From Phyllobacterium chamaecytisi (lineage in GTDB: Bacteria; Pseudomonadota; Alphaproteobacteria; Rhizobiales; Rhizobiaceae), in NCBI RefSeq assembly GCF_020164455.1, contig NZ_JAIQWW010000004.1, forward strand, positions 1-64,000: a DNA stretch of 64,000 bases. The letters are read 5' to 3'. Position numbers and translations under genes: made by a program. Under the pieces are notes generated by a model, which had not been told where the DNA came from, ran no database searches, and saw nothing but the letters and a program-made list of their open reading frames with translations. This document shows, piece by piece, positions 7,716-15,533 of this stretch (positions are counted from its first letter, which is position 1; each line of letters begins with the position of its first letter).

Positions 7716-9455
7716 ATGAAAGAAATTTTTGAAACGGGCCGTCCGTCGGCTCGCGATACCGATCAGCCCTCCCCGATGCGACGGAGAATTTTGAAGGCCT
7801 GCGCCTATTTGCCGACAGCGCCGCTGCTGGCGATGCTGGGCGGATGTGATGGGGACAGCGGTGGCAGCGGTCTCTCAGGTGACACATCCACATTCACGCC
7901 CGAACAGCTAAAGGCAATAGAAACCGAGGTAACCAAGCGTCTGAACCTCAGAATTCCGCCGTTCAGCACAACAGACCCGGTGAAATTGCCGGAGAATAAA
8001 CTGGACACGCTGACGACCGGCTCGGTCGAGGTCACCCATGTTCCGGACAAAGCGCCGGCACCATCCAAGCAAAAGAAAGTCGGTATTTACAGCCTGCAAT
8101 ATAATGCATTTACGCAGATCTCCACACGCAAGAAGGCGCCAGTCGGAACACCGGAAGGCGATGCACTGGCCGCAACGCCCGGCAGCGTTGAATTCACTGT
8201 TGCCGATCCTAACGATGATACCCAGACAATTACGACAATCTATGAAGGGATCGAGCCTTATCTGAAGCGTGCTTTAGAAAATCGCTTCGCGCTTGTCTAC
8301 CGGGCGATGGTAACGGGCTTTCAAAAGCATTCGCCCAAGGAATTCGATGTCAGCTTCTTCACCGCGCCGGAATTCTACTGGAACGTGCCGTTTAGCGATT
8401 TCCTGAATGAGGCCGAACTGCAGGTGGCAGGAGACATATGCCAAGGCATCGTAACGAACAATGTGAAGACCCTCATATCCAAATTTCCGGCGAACCAGTA
8501 TGGCAACGTCGTCATGCTGCCGGGTACGATCGCCACGCTGAAAGCAACCACCGATGCTGTAAAATCAGATGGCACGCCGGTCGGCGATACCGTCTATATC
8601 GCTTCCAATCACCTTACCTGTACGCATAATCTGCCGCTCAACGACAGCAAATATCCGCGCCCCGCATATATGATATGGCCAAAACGGGCGGTATCGGGGA
8701 TTGATTATATCGATGAGTTTGTTAAGCGGAATAGATGTGGTGATGATGGCAACGAATTGATGCCGAACCCTGCCCATCCTGGTCTCCGTAATCCAATCAT
8801 GGATTGCCTGCTGAGCAAAAAGAGCGGACTAACGGTTCTGATCGAACATGTGTCTTCATCGCTGGCGCAATCATTCGATATAAACGGCAATCTGCTTTCC
8901 AGCAAATTCAACAACAGGATCGTTGAGGACTTGCCCTTCGGCGTCGATATCTGCCTGGATTATATCGAGGCAGACGTCCAGCGGGATCCGGTCCGCATGA
9001 GGCAACTTGATGAACAGAATTTCAAGCTGGATTTCCTGATTGCCGCAGGTATGGGTTTGTCTACATCCAACTATGCAAACACACCATTCATTCAATATGC
9101 GATACGCAATGAAGGGTATAGTGGCACGACCGGTAAGACCGAGGTCTGGAAACTGAATTGGACCAAAGGTACCGAAAGAAGTTTGGGAAAACTGAGCAAG
9201 GACGACGTGGCGCCGCTGGATGCAGCGTCGGCGAGTGACACGAAAGCGGGTGAGATCACCGTCGATCTGACTGCAGCATTCATAGCCCCGAAGGATGCTG
9301 ATACCACCGGTATTCCCAACATTCTCGATGAGATGAATGCCGGTATTGTCAAGGTCTGGCAGTTGGATGTCGATCAACCTGTGGAGGCGGTTGTCGCCAG
9401 CAAAACGGCGCCTGTTAGGGCCATAGCTGACCAGACTATACAGTTCATAAAATAG
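7716..9455 (+). CDS. Predicted Tat-exported lipoprotein, divergent nitrilase (carbon-nitrogen hydrolase) superfamily
   Basis: The 579-residue protein begins with a 20-residue hydrophilic extension, then RRRILK (22-27), close to the Tat motif RRxFLK, a short hydrophobic stretch, and a lipobox LGGC with Cys44 as the lipidation site. The body has pieces expected of the nitrilase fold in order: a strand before FFTAPEFYW with candidate catalytic Glu219, VVMLPGTIA (266-274), MIWPKRAVS with candidate Lys323, and FGVDICLDY with candidate nucleophile Cys413, followed by DFLIAAGMGL. Classical nitrilase-superfamily members are near 250-350 residues; here about 120 residues precede the domain and long inserts separate the blocks. 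Substrate is unknown; amide or nitrile hydrolysis in the periplasm is inference. It stands alone behind a sigma-54 promoter, with GGAG before the ATG at 7716, and base composition looks a little more AT-rich than its neighbours. Confidence 0.6.
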   Translation: MKEIFETGRPSARDTDQPSPMRRRILKACAYLPTAPLLAMLGGCDGDSGGSGLSGDTSTFTPEQLKAIETEVTKRLNLRIPPFSTTDPVKLPENKLDTLTTGSVEVTHVPDKAPAPSKQKKVGIYSLQYNAFTQISTRKKAPVGTPEGDALAATPGSVEFTVADPNDDTQTITTIYEGIEPYLKRALENRFALVYRAMVTGFQKHSPKEFDVSFFTAPEFYWNVPFSDFLNEAELQVAGDICQGIVTNNVKTLISKFPANQYGNVVMLPGTIATLKATTDAVKSDGTPVGDTVYIASNHLTCTHNLPLNDSKYPRPAYMIWPKRAVSGIDYIDEFVKRNRCGDDGNELMPNPAHPGLRNPIMDCLLSKKSGLTVLIEHVSSSLAQSFDINGNLLSSKFNNRIVEDLPFGVDICLDYIEADVQRDPVRMRQLDEQNFKLDFLIAAGMGLSTSNYANTPFIQYAIRNEGYSGTTGKTEVWKLNWTKGTERSLGKLSKDDVAPLDAASASDTKAGEITVDLTAAFIAPKDADTTGIPNILDEMNAGIVKVWQLDVDQPVEAVVASKTAPVRAIADQTIQFIK

Positions 9456-9523
9456 CGGCGTACCGCCAATAGCGGGGGCGGTGTGGCTGTCCTCGCCGTC
9501 CCCAAAATCGCAAAATAATTCGC

Positions 9524-10933
9524 TTACCTGCTGCTCCTGCTCAGGATCTTCTCGTCGAGCATCGCTTGCGAGTTGACTGTCATATCCATCGTCAAGGCGA
9601 TTGAACCGTCATCGAGATCCTTGCGCTTCACATTGCTGGAGTGCTGATAAATCCAGTCCATGAGCCGCATCTGGTTGTGCTGCAACGTGACCTTGACCTT
9701 GGTGAGCTTGCCGGCGATCCGGTCCTCGATCTCCTTGAGCAGGGCGTCGACGCCCTCACCCGTGATCGCCGAGACCGGGATCGGATGTTCATTACCAATC
9801 GCCGCGGCGCTCAAGCGCTGCGCTGCCTCGCGGCCGGCATCATCCAGCAGATCGATCTTGTTCCAGACTTCGATGATGCGCTTCGTATCGCCGCGCTCGA
9901 TGCCGAGGCTTTCCATGATCGCGTGCACATCTTCCGCCTGTGCTGCGGTGTCCGGATCGGAAATATCGCGCACATGCAGGATCAGATCGGCCTCGACCAC
10001 TTCTTCCAGTGTCGCGCGGAAGGCGGCGACCAGATGGGTCGGCAGGTTGGAAATGAAACCAACTGTATCCGAGAGAATGATCGTTTCGCCATGTTCGAGC
10101 TTGATGCGCCGCAGCGTCGGGTCCAGCGTGGCGAAGAGCATGTCTTCCGCAACGACCCCTGCTCCAGTCAGCCGGTTGAACAGCGTGGATTTTCCAGCGT
10201 TGGTATAGCCAACCAGGGCAACAACCGGATGCGGCACCTTCTTGCGTTTGGCGCGGTGCAGCGTACGCGTGCGAACGACCGTCTCAAGCTCCCTCTTGAT
10301 GCGCAGGATTTTTTCCTGCAAGGCGCGCCTGTCGGCCTCGATCTGCGTTTCACCCGGACCACCAAGGAAGCCGCCACCACCGCGCTGACGCTCAAGGTGC
10401 GTCCAGCTGCGCACCAGGCGGCCCTTCTGATAGGTCAGGTGCGCCAGTTCCACCTGCAGCGCGCCCTCCTTTGTTTGAGCGCGGCGGCCGAAGATTTCGA
10501 GAATAAGCCCGGTCCGGTCAAGGACCTTGGCATTCCATTCTTTTTCGAGATTGCGCTGCTGTACCGGCGTCAAGGAATGGTCGACTATAACCAGTTCCGC
10601 ATGTGAAGCCTCAATGATCTCGCCAATTGCCTCTACCTTGCCGGTCCCGAGCAATGTAGCCGGGCGCGGCGCAGAAACCTGCACAATATCGGAATGGACG
10701 ATGTCGAGGTCGATGGCGCGCGCGAGCCCCTCGGCTTCTTCGAGCCTCGCCTCATCGCTGCGCTGGAACTCATGCTTGAATTGGGACCGATTGGTCTCGC
10801 CATTGCCACTATTACTGAAGCGTTGTGGCAAAATTGGCACGATGACAACCGCACGCGTAGCTTCTCTGGCGGTTTCACCGTTATCAGCAATCCCACCAGT
10901 TTTCTGTGCGTTGCGCGTAAAGTCCTTGGTCAA
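9524..10933 (-). CDS. hflX: Ribosome-associated GTPase HflX
   Basis: The 469-residue protein has an N-terminal HflX domain with the glycine-rich GGGGFLGGPGETQIE linker, then the G domain: G1 GYTNAGKST, G3 DTVGF, G4 NKID. HflX binds the 50S subunit and rescues or splits stalled ribosomes under stress. The start appears to be TTG at 10933, 8 nt after the hfq stop; no ATG or GTG gives a full N-terminus, so weak initiation may tune its level relative to Hfq. It ends convergently with the lipoprotein gene. Confidence 0.93.
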   Translation of the reverse strand: MTKDFTRNAQKTGGIADNGETAREATRAVVIVPILPQRFSNSGNGETNRSQFKHEFQRSDEARLEEAEGLARAIDLDIVHSDIVQVSAPRPATLLGTGKVEAIGEIIEASHAELVIVDHSLTPVQQRNLEKEWNAKVLDRTGLILEIFGRRAQTKEGALQVELAHLTYQKGRLVRSWTHLERQRGGGGFLGGPGETQIEADRRALQEKILRIKRELETVVRTRTLHRAKRKKVPHPVVALVGYTNAGKSTLFNRLTGAGVVAEDMLFATLDPTLRRIKLEHGETIILSDTVGFISNLPTHLVAAFRATLEEVVEADLILHVRDISDPDTAAQAEDVHAIMESLGIERGDTKRIIEVWNKIDLLDDAGREAAQRLSAAAIGNEHPIPVSAITGEGVDALLKEIEDRIAGKLTKVKVTLQHNQMRLMDWIYQHSSNVKRKDLDDGSIALTMDMTVNSQAMLDEKILSRSSR

Positions 10934-10941
10934 ATGTGGTC

Positions 10942-11181
10942 TCAGTCGCTCTCTTCAACTTCGAACATCTGCACGGGCTGGCTCGGCATGATGGTCGATA
11001 TAGCATGTTTATAGACGAGCTGTGAATGGCCGTCACGGCGCAAAAGAACGCAGAAGTTGTCGAAAGATGTAACAATTCCAGTCAGTTTTACACCATTAAT
11101 GAGGAATATTGTCAGAGAAATCTTCTGTTTTCTGACTGAATTCAGAAAAAGGTCCTGAAGATTCTGCGATCGTTCAGCCAT
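10942..11181 (-). CDS. hfq: RNA chaperone Hfq
   Basis: The 79-residue protein is a full-length alphaproteobacterial Hfq with the Sm1 region ([15 protein letters not shown]), the Sm2 signature YKHAIST and a short acidic C-terminus. It forms a hexamer that pairs small RNAs with mRNAs. An AAAGGAC ribosome site lies 7 nt upstream. It is followed at once by hflX, the same order as in many proteobacteria. Confidence 0.98.
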   Translation of the reverse strand: MAERSQNLQDLFLNSVRKQKISLTIFLINGVKLTGIVTSFDNFCVLLRRDGHSQLVYKHAISTIMPSQPVQMFEVEESD

Positions 11182-11215
11182 TGTTTTTGTCCTTTTATGC
11201 GATCAGCAAACGTGT

Positions 11216-11243
11216 CTCATACAAAATTCTGCGGCGGAAGCAA
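11216..11243 (-). promoter_or_regulatory. Candidate sigma-70-type promoter for hfq
   Basis: On the minus strand TTGCTT (11238-11243) and TATGAG (11216-11221) are separated by 16 bp, about 35 nt upstream of the hfq ATG, in the 122-bp dat-hfq gap. Spacing is acceptable but the -10 box is weak, so read-through from dat may also supply hfq. Confidence 0.35.
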
Positions 11244-11303
11244 ACTTTCTTTGCTCCAGCAGGAGGTGAAAAATAGCGCTCTGTTAGTCCCCTCACTCTC
11301 CGG

Positions 11304-12170
11304 TTAACAGGATGGCGTTTTTTCCGCAATGTCAAAAAACGCTTCCCGCAAGGAAAGTGTAGTTGTTCCAGGATGGCCATTTGCTACCGATTCGCCGTCA
11401 ATCGCAACGATTGGCATGACAACTGTTGACGCAGCGGTCATGAAAACTTCCTTGGCCTTCTTTGCTTCATCGACCGAAAAGCCCCTTTCTTCGATCTTCA
11501 GCCCCAACTTTTTTGCCACGTCGAAAATGGTGGTGCGAGTGATACCGCGCAAAATTCCGCTTTCGGCCGGACGCGTGACCAGAACGCCATCCTTGGTAAC
11601 GATCCAGGCATTCGTCGCGGCGCCCTCCTTCACGATACCATCCCTATCGATGAACCATGCTTCCTGGGCACCCTGGTCCTTCGCCTGCTGGCGGGCCAGC
11701 ACATTTGGCAACAAACCGATGGACTTGATGTCGACACGATCCCAGCGGTTTTCCTGCGTGGTTATCACCTTGATGCCCTTGGCTGCCCGAGCGGCCGATA
11801 CGGCAGGGCTGGTGCGCTTGGCGGTGACGACAATGGCTGGCGGTGTATCTGGCGAGGGAAAGACGTGATCGCGCCTGGCAACGCCGCGTGTGACCTGCAA
11901 ATAGACAAGACCGTCGTGAACCCGGTTCCGTCGGACGACTTCCTTGACAATGACCTGGAGTGCCTTGCGAGCCATTGGCCAGGAAATCTTCAATTCAGAA
12001 AGCGAACGATTCAACCTGTCGAGGTGGCGGGTCATATCCATGATATTGCCACGCGCTATCTCGCAGACTTCATAAACACCATCGGCGAACTGATAGCCGC
12101 GGTCCTCGATGTGGATACCAGCTTCGGAATGCTGGACATATTGACCGTTTACATAGGCAATGCGCGACAT
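11304..12170 (-). CDS. dat: D-amino acid aminotransferase (class IV PLP enzyme)
   Basis: The 288-residue protein is a fold-type IV aminotransferase. The PLP lysine is K149 in the DIKSIGLLPNVLARQ block, and the phosphate-binding GITRTTIFDVAKKLG and TAASTVVMPI segments are in place. Members interconvert D-alanine and D-glutamate with 2-oxo acids for peptidoglycan; branched-chain specificity is possible. It starts 11 nt after the lactonase gene with a perfect AAAAGGAG site, so the two are very probably co-transcribed. In relatives dat is the usual upstream neighbour of hfq. Confidence 0.88.
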   Translation of the reverse strand: MSRIAYVNGQYVQHSEAGIHIEDRGYQFADGVYEVCEIARGNIMDMTRHLDRLNRSLSELKISWPMARKALQVIVKEVVRRNRVHDGLVYLQVTRGVARRDHVFPSPDTPPAIVVTAKRTSPAVSAARAAKGIKVITTQENRWDRVDIKSIGLLPNVLARQQAKDQGAQEAWFIDRDGIVKEGAATNAWIVTKDGVLVTRPAESGILRGITRTTIFDVAKKLGLKIEERGFSVDEAKKAKEVFMTAASTVVMPIVAIDGESVANGHPGTTTLSLREAFFDIAEKTPSC

Positions 12171-12181
12171 CGCGGCTCCTT

Positions 12182-13297
12182 TTAGTGGAATGTACCGAAT
12201 ACGATGCGCATGGGCGTCTCCAGCGCAACGCGTTTGCCGGTATCCTCAAGCGCTCCCGTATGAATATCGCGTTTGAAGATGGCGATACCGCCCCCTTTCT
12301 GATTGGCGACCAGCATGAACTTGCCGGACGGGTCAATTGCGAAATTACGCGGACCAATCCCTTGCGATGGCGTCCAGCCGATCAAGGTAATTTCACCCGA
12401 AGCTGCGATGGAATAGCTGACTATACTGTTGTGACCACGGTTGGATCCGTAGAGGAACCGACCGTCGGGGCTCACGGCGATTTCCGCGCAAGTATTGGTT
12501 CCGGTGAAGTCGTCCGGCAGTGCCGGCAATGTCTGGATTACGGTGAGCGTCGCGTTTTCCGGATTGTAATCCAAAACTGAAACGGTGCTATTCAACTCGT
12601 TGATGACATAGGCAATTTTGCCATTTGGGTGAAATACCATGTGGCGCGGGCCTGCGCCTTCTGGCATTTGCGTAAATGGTGTTACGGCAAGTGACAGGCT
12701 TTCGCCCTTCTTCGGCAACCTATAGGCCATGATCCGGTCGAGCCCGAGGTCGCAGACAAAGACAGTATGATTGTCGGGGCTTGCAACCGCACAATGGCCG
12801 TGCTGGCGCTTCTCGGTCGGCAAGATTGCGTTTTGGCCTTCATGGATCGCAGCGGCAAAGGCAGGCTCCAACCCGCCGTCTGCTCGTAGCGCAAAGGCAG
12901 TAATCGCATTACCTGGCCGCACGCCCAATTCAGCGACTGTGTAGTTCGACGCGAAGATCATTTCGCGGGTCTGGTCGAAACCGAGATGGCAGGTAGTGTT
13001 ACCCAACGTCGATTGCATATTGATATAGGACAGCGCACCGGTCGACGGATCGATGTCGAAGGCTGCGGCGAGATTCTCGTTCCACGCCGGAACTTCCGCA
13101 GCGGCGTAGAGCCGCTGGCGCTTCTCATCAATCGCCAGATACCCCGGATTGTCGATCGCCAGATATTCGCTCGCGAGCGTCATATCTCCCGTCTCACCAT
13201 CGAATTGAAAGACGCTGATTCCCTTTCCCTTACCGGGCAAGGCATTGCGATTCAGGTTACCGACAAAAGCAAAGGTTTTTGGCATTGTTGATCTCAT
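12182..13297 (-). CDS. Lactonase-family seven-bladed beta-propeller protein (6-phosphogluconolactonase-like)
   Basis: The 371-residue protein has the repeated propeller pattern of the YbhE/lactonase family, for instance FQFDGETGDMT, NPGYLAIDEKRQRLY, NTTCHLGFD, GPRHMVFHPNGKIAYV and EIAVSPDGRFLYGSNRGHNSI (shortened). E. coli YbhE hydrolyses 6-phosphogluconolactone; other members act on different lactones. The ATG at 13297 overlaps the MBL gene stop (ATGA); a second ATG lies at 13285. No signal peptide is visible. Position between an MBL-fold hydrolase and dat suggests one transcription unit, but the lactone substrate cannot be named. Confidence 0.85.
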   Translation of the reverse strand: MRSTMPKTFAFVGNLNRNALPGKGKGISVFQFDGETGDMTLASEYLAIDNPGYLAIDEKRQRLYAAAEVPAWNENLAAAFDIDPSTGALSYINMQSTLGNTTCHLGFDQTREMIFASNYTVAELGVRPGNAITAFALRADGGLEPAFAAAIHEGQNAILPTEKRQHGHCAVASPDNHTVFVCDLGLDRIMAYRLPKKGESLSLAVTPFTQMPEGAGPRHMVFHPNGKIAYVINELNSTVSVLDYNPENATLTVIQTLPALPDDFTGTNTCAEIAVSPDGRFLYGSNRGHNSIVSYSIAASGEITLIGWTPSQGIGPRNFAIDPSGKFMLVANQKGGGIAIFKRDIHTGALEDTGKRVALETPMRIVFGTFH

Positions 13298-14058
13298 GCG
13301 TTCGGAGCGGAGAGGTGGAGAATCTCTCCGTCGCTGGGAATAAGCAGCTTTTGCTTAGCGATGTCGTGGGCGTTCGCATAGGCCTGCAGATCATCGCGGG
13401 AAACGGTCGCGTGATCCAACGCTTCCATATGCGTCGCAATGATTCTCGTATCTTCGGGAGCAATGCGGCAGATCTCGATAGTCTGTTCGGCATCCATAAC
13501 AATCAGCAGATCGTCCCATTTTGCCCCGCAGGAATGGGTGATGACAATGTCCGGAGCAAATGTTGCAATTGTTTCGCGCACGGGCGGATAGAGGATCGTA
13601 TCGCCAGCCCAATAGACCGATGGTTCGCCCTCGGCCTCGATCGTGAGGCCGATAACGTGTCCCATCTTCTCGAGCACAGGACCTGAGCCGTGATTGCCAT
13701 CGCGGCGCGTCAAACGAATACCCTCATATGTCAAGCTGTCTGTCAGCGGCGTAACATCGGTGAAGCCGAATGACCGGATCTTTTCCTCGTCGCCTGGTTG
13801 GCAAATGAGAGGCAAATGTTTGGGAACGAGCTCCTGCGCGACCTTGTCGAAATGATCCGCATGCAGATGCGAAACAATGACAAGTTCCACTCCGGCAAGG
13901 ATTTCATCCGTCGATACCGGAAGTTCGACCATTGGATTGGGTGAGCGACCGGTGAAGGACGGACGGCTGTGCTTCGATCCGAAATCCGGGTCAATCAGGA
14001 TGGTCTTTCCAGCATACTCAAGTTTCAGCGTTGCGTTGCGGAGGAGTTGCAATTTCAT
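13294..14058 (-). CDS. MBL-fold metallo-hydrolase (UlaG-like)
   Basis: The 254-residue protein has the zinc-binding HLHADH motif at residues 64-69 and further metal ligands in the NHGSGPV and YWAGDTILY blocks and at IATHMEALDH. Its compact N-terminus (LRNATLKLEYAGKTILIDP) and overall layout resemble UlaG/YtnP-like hydrolases rather than beta-lactamases. ATG 14058 has an AGAGAAG site; an in-frame ATG at 14094 would add 12 residues. It precedes a lactonase gene with a 4-nt overlap, so a lactone or other cyclic ester is a reasonable guess at its substrate. Confidence 0.85.
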   Translation of the reverse strand: MKLQLLRNATLKLEYAGKTILIDPDFGSKHSRPSFTGRSPNPMVELPVSTDEILAGVELVIVSHLHADHFDKVAQELVPKHLPLICQPGDEEKIRSFGFTDVTPLTDSLTYEGIRLTRRDGNHGSGPVLEKMGHVIGLTIEAEGEPSVYWAGDTILYPPVRETIATFAPDIVITHSCGAKWDDLLIVMDAEQTIEICRIAPEDTRIIATHMEALDHATVSRDDLQAYANAHDIAKQKLLIPSDGEILHLSAPNA

Positions 14059-14170
14059 AGGGTTGCTTCTCTTTCTGGTGATATTCCACGACATTGCATT
14101 AAACGTTCATGCAAATCGGGAGCAAGGGGTGTGCCGGACGTCGAAGGGCTGCCAAAACTAGATGCTTTGA

Positions 14171-15532
14171 TCAGACTCCGAGGGACTTGAGCTTGCGGTG
14201 CAGTGCTGACCGTTCCATACCAACGAATTCGGCCGTGCGTGAGATGTTTCCACCAAAGCGATTGATCTGGGCGATCAGATATTCCTTCTCAAACCGCTCG
14301 CGTGCTTCGCGTAATGGCAGCGCCATGATGTGCTGGTCCGATTCCGTTGGTGGTTTTGGCAGTGTATCACCAATCTCGGCGGGTAGCAGATCAGCGGTAA
14401 TCACCGATTCAGGATCGTCGCCCCGGGCAAGAATGATCAGGCGCTCGATATTGTTGCGCAACTGACGAATGTTGCCCGGCCATGAATGCGACTGCAACAC
14501 TGCCATGGCATCGGGGCCAATCTTTCGCGGCTTGATACCCGCCTGATCGGCGATCTGCCCCATAAAGAACTCGACAAGCGCAGGAATATCATCCCGCCGG
14601 TCAGCCAATGGCGGGACGATGACCGGAACGACCGCGAGCCGATGAAACAGATCTTCGCGGAAACGTCCCTCGGCAATCATTGCCTCGAGGTTCTGTGCGG
14701 TCGAGGAAATAATACGAACATCGACCTTGATCCGCTTGGTGCCCCCGACCCGCTCGAACTGCTGATCCACCAAAACGCGAAGGATCTTGTTTTGGGTCTC
14801 TCGCGGCATATCGGCTATCTCGTTCAGGTAGAGAATGCCGCCATGCGCTTCTTCCAGGGCGCCGACCTTGCGCTCACCACCATCGGATTCGGTGCCAAAT
14901 AGTTCGACTTCCATTCGTTCCGGTGTGATCGTTGCCGCGTTCAGATTGACGAACGGCCCTTTGGACCGTGTCGACAGGGCATGGATGGCACGCGCGGTCA
15001 GTTCCTTGCCTGCACCGGAAGGGCCTGTGATCATGATGCGGCTGTTGGTTGGCGCAACCCGTTCAATGGTCTGGCGAAGATGGTTCATGGAGAGCGAACT
15101 GCCAAGAAGTTCGAAGCTTTCGCTCGAGCGCTTGCGCAAGTCGGAAACCTCGCGGCGCAGTTTCGATGTTTCCAAGGCGCGCTCGGCAATCAAGATCAAA
15201 CGGTCTGCCTTGAAAGGCTTCTCGATAAAATCATAAGCACCGCGGCGAATGGCCGAAACGGCCGTTTCGATATTGCCGTGGCCAGAAATCATAACAACCG
15301 GAATCTCCGGATGCCGCAGCTTGATCTCGTCCAGGAGCGCCAAGCCATCCAGGCGGCTGCCCTGCATCCAGATGTCGAGGAAAATCAGCCGGGGTATGCG
15401 GTCGTCTATCGAAGCGAGCGCGCTATCGGCGTCGGATGCAACACGGGCCTCATAGCCTTCGTCGCTGAGAATGCCAGCCACAAGCTCACGGATGTCGACC
15501 TCATCGTCGACCACAAGAATGTCAGATGCCAT
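14171..15532 (-). CDS. ntrX: Nitrogen regulation response regulator NtrX
   Basis: The 453-residue protein has an N-terminal receiver with acceptor Asp53 (FLDIWM), a central AAA+ domain with Walker A GPSGAGKE, and a C-terminal Fis-type helix-turn-helix (NISRTAEFVGMERSALHRKLK, shortened). Where NtrC has GAFTGA it reads FGTESDGGERKVGALEEA, so the sigma-54 contact loop is missing, as is usual in alphaproteobacterial NtrX; it likely regulates sigma-70 promoters. It starts 1 nt after ntrY, its cognate kinase. Downstream the usual neighbour is replaced by the MBL/lactonase pair. Confidence 0.97.
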   Translation of the reverse strand: MASDILVVDDEVDIRELVAGILSDEGYEARVASDADSALASIDDRIPRLIFLDIWMQGSRLDGLALLDEIKLRHPEIPVVMISGHGNIETAVSAIRRGAYDFIEKPFKADRLILIAERALETSKLRREVSDLRKRSSESFELLGSSLSMNHLRQTIERVAPTNSRIMITGPSGAGKELTARAIHALSTRSKGPFVNLNAATITPERMEVELFGTESDGGERKVGALEEAHGGILYLNEIADMPRETQNKILRVLVDQQFERVGGTKRIKVDVRIISSTAQNLEAMIAEGRFREDLFHRLAVVPVIVPPLADRRDDIPALVEFFMGQIADQAGIKPRKIGPDAMAVLQSHSWPGNIRQLRNNIERLIILARGDDPESVITADLLPAEIGDTLPKPPTESDQHIMALPLREARERFEKEYLIAQINRFGGNISRTAEFVGMERSALHRKLKSLGV

Positions 15533-15533
15533 A

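Noticed and set aside
9462-9482. ACCGCC/GGCGGT hairpin between the lipoprotein gene and hflX as a terminator
   Set aside because: Only 6 bp with a 9-nt loop and no T-run on either strand; too weak to call.
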